Source: Endomicrobiia bacterium (lineage in GTDB: Bacteria > Elusimicrobiota > Endomicrobiia > Endomicrobiales > Endomicrobiaceae). Taken from it: a stretch of DNA of 11,912 bases. Below the pieces are notes generated by a model. The model saw nothing but the letters and a program-made list of their open reading frames with translations. It did not search any database and had not been told where the DNA came from. Position 1 is the stretch's first letter; each line of letters begins with the position of its first letter. Location of the stretch: positions 1-11,912 of the forward strand of contig WQUP01000133.1 in NCBI GenBank assembly GCA_009782015.1, in the 5' to 3' direction. The translations under genes and the position numbers were made by a program. Below are positions 10,521-11,912 of the stretch, in pieces.

Positions 10521-11912
10521 ATGAAAAAATTACCAATAAGCATCCAGTCATTTGAAATTTTAAGACGAAACGGTTGTGTGTATGTTGACAAGACAAAGTA
10601 TGTTTTTGACTTGATAAACAACGGAAGAGTTTTTTTTCTTTCCCGGCCGCGCAGGTTTGGGAAATCTTTGCTGATAAGCACTTTTGAGGAATTGTTCAAG
10701 GGCAGCAAGAGTCTTTTTGAAGGGCTGTATATTTACGACAAATGGAATTGGGCTGAAAAATATCCCGTGATTCATTTGGATTTTGCGGAAATAAATTATG
10801 AAACTAACCTGAAACTTGAAACGGACTTGCTTAATTTTATATCCGAAACGGCAAAACAATATGGTATTGAATTGACAGCCGACAATCTTGTAAGCAGATT
10901 TTCGCAGCTGATAAAGCAATTGCACGGCATAACCGGAAAAGGCGTTGTAATCTTGGTTGACGAATACGATAAGCCCATAACAGACAGCCTGTCAAACAAA
11001 GAAGTTTTAGCGTCAAACAAAAGAACGCTCCATGATTTTTATCAGGTAATAAAAGCAACCGACGAGCATTTAAAGTTTGTTTTTCTGACGGGCGTATCAA
11101 AATTTTCCGGACTTTCCGTATTTTCGGCGTTAAACAGCATTAACGATATAACGGTTGATGAAAGATATTCCGCCATTTGCGGCTACACGCAAGAAGAGTT
11201 GGAAGAAAATTTCAGAGATTATATAACGGAACTTTCAAAAAAATTAAACTTAACACACGAAGAAGTCGCCGCCTCCGTTAAAGATTGGTATAACGGCTAT
11301 TCTTGGGACGGAAAAATATCGGTTTACAACCCGTTTTCAACTCTTATGCTTTTTGACAAAAAAGAATTTAAAAATTATTGGTTTCGCACCGGTACGCCTA
11401 CTTTTCTTATGGAATTAATCCTCAAGCGCAACAGGCCGCAGGCGTTTCTTGAAGCAATAGAATTGCCGGACAGCTCTTTTGAAAGTTATAATCCGGATAA
11501 TTTAAGCGAGATTCCGTTATTGTTTCAAACGGGATATTTGACGGTAAAAGACAAAAAATCAAGTCAAAAAGGCGTTCAATACACCCTTGATTTTCCAAAC
11601 GCCGAAGTGAAGGAGTCTTTTTTTCAGTATTTGTTAAGCGCCTACACCGCAAATACGCCGGACATCATCCCTGAAATGTTTAACAGAATATCGCGGCAGC
11701 TGGAAAATTTAGATTCCGCCGGACTGCAAGACAGCATAACCGCTTTGTTTGCCAATATTCCGTATCAAATAAAAACCGACAGCGAAGCGTATTATCATTC
11801 TATATTTTTAATATGGCTTAAAACATTGGGCTTTGACATACAAGGGGAGATAAGCACAAACAGAGGCAGAATAGACGCGGTTTTAAAGCAAAATAATTAT
11901 ACGGTTATAACC
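10521..11912 (+). CDS. AAA-ATPase-like / PD-(D/E)XK nuclease-like protein (3' end cut by window)
   Basis: Partial: 464 codons stay open to the last base. The ATG at 10521 follows agaggg. The N-terminal AAA-ATPase_like domain (PF09820 family) has FLSRPRRFGKSL, with the Walker A-type G47-K48-S49, and Walker B VVILVDEYDKP with D147-E148. Conserved GVSKFSGLSVFSALN, then the family signatures GYTQEELEENF and DWYNGYSW, follow. The C terminus enters the PDDEXK_9-like nuclease module: YYHSIFLIWLKTLGFDIQGE, then STNRGRIDAVL with D452. The window stops just before the expected E-x-K catalytic strand, so catalytic completeness cannot be judged. These genes are often multicopy in gut and host-associated bacteria; their biological role is unsettled (mobile-element or defence-like roles have been proposed). 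No frameshift is seen. Repeats just upstream suggest an independent transcription unit. Confidence 0.93.
   Translation, partial: MKKLPISIQSFEILRRNGCVYVDKTKYVFDLINNGRVFFLSRPRRFGKSLLISTFEELFKGSKSLFEGLYIYDKWNWAEKYPVIHLDFAEINYETNLKLETDLLNFISETAKQYGIELTADNLVSRFSQLIKQLHGITGKGVVILVDEYDKPITDSLSNKEVLASNKRTLHDFYQVIKATDEHLKFVFLTGVSKFSGLSVFSALNSINDITVDERYSAICGYTQEELEENFRDYITELSKKLNLTHEEVAASVKDWYNGYSWDGKISVYNPFSTLMLFDKKEFKNYWFRTGTPTFLMELILKRNRPQAFLEAIELPDSSFESYNPDNLSEIPLLFQTGYLTVKDKKSSQKGVQYTLDFPNAEVKESFFQYLLSAYTANTPDIIPEMFNRISRQLENLDSAGLQDSITALFANIPYQIKTDSEAYYHSIFLIWLKTLGFDIQGEISTNRGRIDAVLKQNNYTVIT

Noticed and set aside
10334..10555. 73-codon frame upstream of the AAA-ATPase-like gene
   Set aside because: It spans a degenerate repeat, overlaps the conserved start of the next gene in another frame, and lacks any recognisable motif.
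1..11912. tRNA, rRNA or riboswitch
   Set aside because: No cloverleaf with a GTTCRA-type T-loop, no rRNA signature and no riboswitch core were recognised on reading both strands.

Overview
The window is a gene-sparse accessory region of a diderm bacterium. It holds six genes (one running off the right edge) separated by repeat-packed spacers. A classical type V autotransporter barrel with chlamydial Pmp-like passenger motifs requires an outer membrane. A secreted protein ends in a FlgD-like Ig domain of the kind common in Elusimicrobiota, Fibrobacterota and Bacteroidota relatives. Schlafen/AlbA_2 and AAA-ATPase-like/PD-(D/E)XK genes are typical of gut-associated bacteria with dispersed repeats. 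The best guess is an Elusimicrobiota-like host-associated bacterium (Endomicrobium/Elusimicrobium type), but this is inference; no rRNA or core marker gene is present.

Layout: 1-577 has no convincing gene and is a patchwork of small hairpins, nested palindromes, a 9-bp tandem array and a 17-bp inverted repeat. 578-4114 (minus) encodes a large autotransporter with an unusual TolA-like helical tail after its beta-barrel. 4115-4416 is the divergent promoter region, with a repeat and a strong GC-rich hairpin. 4417-4788 (plus) is a stand-alone receiver protein. 4789-5081 is repeat DNA. 5082-6437 (plus) is an AlbA_2/HATPase_c_4/winged-helix regulator. 6665-7483 (plus) is an unrecognised small membrane/envelope protein. 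7658-10177 (plus) is a secreted propeller-like/Fn3/FlgD-like protein with an AT-rich front half. 10521 onward (plus) is an AAA-ATPase-like protein cut by the window edge just after the GRID motif of its nuclease domain.

No shared pathway is evident. Three neighbouring proteins (autotransporter, 272-aa membrane protein, 839-aa secreted protein) are envelope or surface proteins. The receiver is divergent from the autotransporter and could sense or regulate, but it has no DNA-binding domain.

The most unusual signal is in the spacers. At least nine small hairpins have a three-base loop closed by AC/GT (form ...AC-NNN-GT...) but unrelated outer arms. Several are nested inside larger REP-like palindromes. 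In one repeat frame (GGGGTGGCA[arm]NNN[arm']CTGACGGGG) three copies carry different but still complementary arms. In-frame microrepeats also occur inside two coding sequences (15 bp in the autotransporter tail, 12 bp in the regulator linker), and a 7-bp array runs across a stop codon.
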